A program made the position numbers and the translations under genes. Positions 5,469-7,290 of a stretch of 7,290 bases of DNA are shown one piece after another. Origin of the DNA: Dialister sp. (GTDB lineage: Bacteria; Bacillota; Negativicutes; Veillonellales; Dialisteraceae). How positions within the stretch are numbered: the first letter of the stretch is position 1; the number at the start of each line of letters is the position of its first letter. Below the pieces are notes generated by a model, which saw only the letters and a list, made by a program, of their open reading frames with translations, was not told the DNA's origin and searched no databases. The stretch is taken from NCBI GenBank assembly GCA_022722495.1, contig JAIJLI010000099.1:1-7290 (forward strand), read 5' to 3'.

Positions 5469-5924
5469 ATGAAACGATATAGAATCATGAAAATCAAAGA
5501 GATCATTCAGTCGCAAATCATCGAGACACAGGAAGAGCTGGCAAATGCTCTCAAAAAAGAGGGGATCGTCGTGACACAGGCGACGGTGTCCCGTGATATC
5601 AAGGACCTGATGCTTCTCAAGATCCCGTATGGGGATGGGCATTATCGGTATGCTCTCCCGAGTGAAAAGCCGAATGTGATGTCTAAGAGTCACACCGCGA
5701 TTCTTTTCCAGGAAGCGGTCATCCGGATCGATAGTGCGATGAATATGGTCGTGCTTCACACATTGCCGGGTTCTGCATCCTCGGTCGCCTTTGCCATCGA
5801 TCATTCCAGGACAGAGGAGGTCATCGGTACACTGGCGGGGGATGATACGGTGCTCCTGATCCTGAAGACGCCGGATGATGTACCGGCTATGATCAAAAAG
5901 CTTCAGGGTCTCTTGAAAAATTAA
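5469..5924 (+). CDS. argR: Arginine repressor ArgR/AhrC
   Basis: This is a 151-residue hexameric, arginine-sensing DNA-binding protein that represses arginine synthesis and often activates catabolism; the length is typical. The N-terminal winged helix-turn-helix includes ETQEELANALKKEGI (19-33) and the recognition helix TQATVSRDIKDL (36-47). The C-terminal oligomerisation and ligand domain has PGSASSVAFAIDH (100-112) and GTLAGDDTVLLI (120-131), whose paired aspartates (125, 126) bind arginine in studied members. The ATG at 5469 is chosen because GAGGAGG precedes it by 6 nt. The open frame extends back to 5316, but that start would lie upstream of the predicted transcription start and would add 51 residues foreign to the family. 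recN follows after 10 nt, a pairing common in Bacillota. Confidence 0.96.
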   Translation: MKRYRIMKIKEIIQSQIIETQEELANALKKEGIVVTQATVSRDIKDLMLLKIPYGDGHYRYALPSEKPNVMSKSHTAILFQEAVIRIDSAMNMVVLHTLPGSASSVAFAIDHSRTEEVIGTLAGDDTVLLILKTPDDVPAMIKKLQGLLKN

Positions 5925-5934
5925 CGAGGTTGCC

Positions 5935-7290
5935 ATGCTGCAGAGTTTACATATCGTGAATTTTGCCATCATCGAGGATACGGTGATCGATCTCACGAAA
6001 GGGGTCACGATTTTTACGGGTGAGACAGGAGCGGGAAAGTCGATTCTGATCGATGCTCTTGCGGTTCTCACCGGACGGCGCGCGAAGACGGATCTCATCC
6101 GTACCGGCGCTGATTTCTTCAAGGTGGAAGGGATCTTCTATGCGGATGACAGCATCGTCTCTGCTTTGCAGGAGCTTGGGATCGAGTGTGAGGGGCGCGA
6201 AGTGATCCTGTCGCGCAAGCTGAATAAGTCGGGGCGCGGTCTCTGTACCATCAATGGGGATTTCTGTACCGTCAAACAGCTCCAGAAGATCGGCAAGATG
6301 CTGGTGCGTCTGCATGAACAGAATGACAATATGGAGCTCTTATCCATCCCTTTCTGTGAAAAGATGGTGGATTCGGGGACATCGGAGGTAGTAGCTGCCT
6401 ACAGGGACTATCAGGATTCCTACCGGGAGTGGAAAAATCTGAAGGATGCCCTCGAGGACTATGAGAATGCGAAGCAGGAGCGGGAGCGGCGGCTGGACAT
6501 TCTGGAGTGGGAGCTTTCCCAGATCTCCTCCGCACATCTTTTGCCGGATGAGGATGAGGAGATCGAGAAGAAGCTCTCCGTCCTCCAGAACCATGAGCGC
6601 ATTTTCCGATCGGTGCATCAGGCACTGGAGCTTCTGACGGCAGAAAATGGTCCGCAGGATGCCATCGGGGATGCGATCCGTGAGGTGTCATCGGTCTCCA
6701 AGTATGGCGAAGCGCTGGAAGCCTTCGTCGAGTCACTGAACAGCGCCTCGTATGCGCTGGAAGATGCCATCAATGGGCTTGATTCCTACATTTCAGATAC
6801 CGATTTCTCTGAGGAAGAGCTGAATGAACTGCAGAGCCGGGATGAAGTGATCTCTGAAATGAAACGAAAGTATGGTCCGACGCTTTCGGATGTGCTCGCC
6901 TATGAAGCAAAGGCAAAAAAGGAATATGAGGCGCTGAAGGAAGTCATCTATGACAATGAGGCGCTTCAAAAAAATTATGCATCACTGACCGGTCTTTTGA
7001 TGAAGAAGGCAGAGGTGCTGAATCGGTATCGCATGATCTCCTCGAAGAGAATCCTCACAGGGGTCGTCACGACGCTGAAAGATATGGGCATGGAAAATGC
7101 GCGGATGGAGCTGCACCTCGTCGCTCAGAAGAGCCCGATGCCTAATGGCGCAGAGGAGATGGAATTTTATTTCTCGGCGAACCCGGGGGAGCCGCTCCGC
7201 AGCATGCGCGATACGGCATCCGGCGGGGAGATCTCCCGTATTGCGCTCGCCATTGAGATGGTGATCTCTCACCTGCTCTCGCAGCAGACA
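5935..7290 (+). CDS. recN: DNA repair protein RecN (5' part, truncated by the window end)
   Basis: RecN is an SMC-like ATPase that acts early in double-strand break repair. The visible 452 codons have no stop; full-length RecN is usually about 550-570 residues, so roughly 100 are missing. The opening MLQSLHIVNFAIIEDTVIDL and Walker A GETGAGKS (29-36) followed by ILIDAL are typical. The middle, about 155-385, is rich in Glu, Lys and Leu and should form the coiled-coil arm. The ABC signature SGGEISR (429-435) is intact; Walker B would lie just beyond the window. The Q-loop region reads LHEQNDN (126-132), where most relatives I recall have HGQH, a glycine-to-glutamate change. GAGG (5926-5929) precedes the ATG by 5 nt, and the gene is 10 nt after argR, so they are likely co-transcribed. 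Confidence 0.95.
   Translation, partial: MLQSLHIVNFAIIEDTVIDLTKGVTIFTGETGAGKSILIDALAVLTGRRAKTDLIRTGADFFKVEGIFYADDSIVSALQELGIECEGREVILSRKLNKSGRGLCTINGDFCTVKQLQKIGKMLVRLHEQNDNMELLSIPFCEKMVDSGTSEVVAAYRDYQDSYREWKNLKDALEDYENAKQERERRLDILEWELSQISSAHLLPDEDEEIEKKLSVLQNHERIFRSVHQALELLTAENGPQDAIGDAIREVSSVSKYGEALEAFVESLNSASYALEDAINGLDSYISDTDFSEEELNELQSRDEVISEMKRKYGPTLSDVLAYEAKAKKEYEALKEVIYDNEALQKNYASLTGLLMKKAEVLNRYRMISSKRILTGVVTTLKDMGMENARMELHLVAQKSPMPNGAEEMEFYFSANPGEPLRSMRDTASGGEISRIALAIEMVISHLLSQQT

Noticed and set aside
5340..6122. 260-codon minus-strand frame opposite argR and the start of recN
   Set aside because: It is a shadow of two certain genes and has no domain or plausible expression signals.

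Overview
This window is an ordinary bacterial chromosome segment of roughly 50% GC, most likely from the Bacillota. The argR-recN pair, the AhrC-type ArgR, the AGGAGG ribosome sites and the TrpXYZ-like ABC system support this. A Negativicutes member of the Veillonella/Dialister/Megasphaera kind is my best guess, but that rests on general impression and not on a diagnostic marker. All convincing genes lie on the + strand.

Positions 117-4121 hold an ABC importer locus of the TrpXYZ / COG2984-COG4120-COG1101 type. It has a substrate-binding lipoprotein, a second paralogous substrate-binding protein held by an N-terminal membrane segment, a nine-helix-like permease, and an ATPase translationally coupled to the permease. 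The substrate cannot be read from the sequence; characterised relatives take up tryptophan or other aromatic amino acids. A 13-bp hairpin lies between the two binding-protein genes. A reversed copy of an intergenic repeat lies between the second binding protein and the permease. A strong terminator closes the locus at 4126-4159.

Positions 4160-4774 contain no credible gene and are packed with repeats. Two tandem, diverged copies of a composite element (about 4170-4507 and 4523-4749) are built the same way: an array of 7-bp repeats of the GTGACTR type, a GC-rich hairpin core, a second 7-bp array of the TAACTCC/TAATTTC type, and a conserved tail. A third copy, inverted, lies at 2310-2405 inside the ABC locus. 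The first tandem copy carries a nested 163-bp MITE-like element with imperfect inverted ends (4217-4379).

Positions 4775-5231 hold rpsO (ribosomal protein S15) with a near-consensus promoter, a structured leader that looks like an S15 autoregulatory site, and its own terminator. Positions 5232-7290 hold argR, with its own promoter and a hairpin-rich leader, followed after 10 nt by recN. recN runs off the window end just after its ABC signature motif.

I found no CRISPR array, tRNA, rRNA, phage or defence system. I do not claim a new multi-gene system. The most interesting material is non-coding: the heptad-flanked repeat family with its nested element, and the rpsO and argR leaders.
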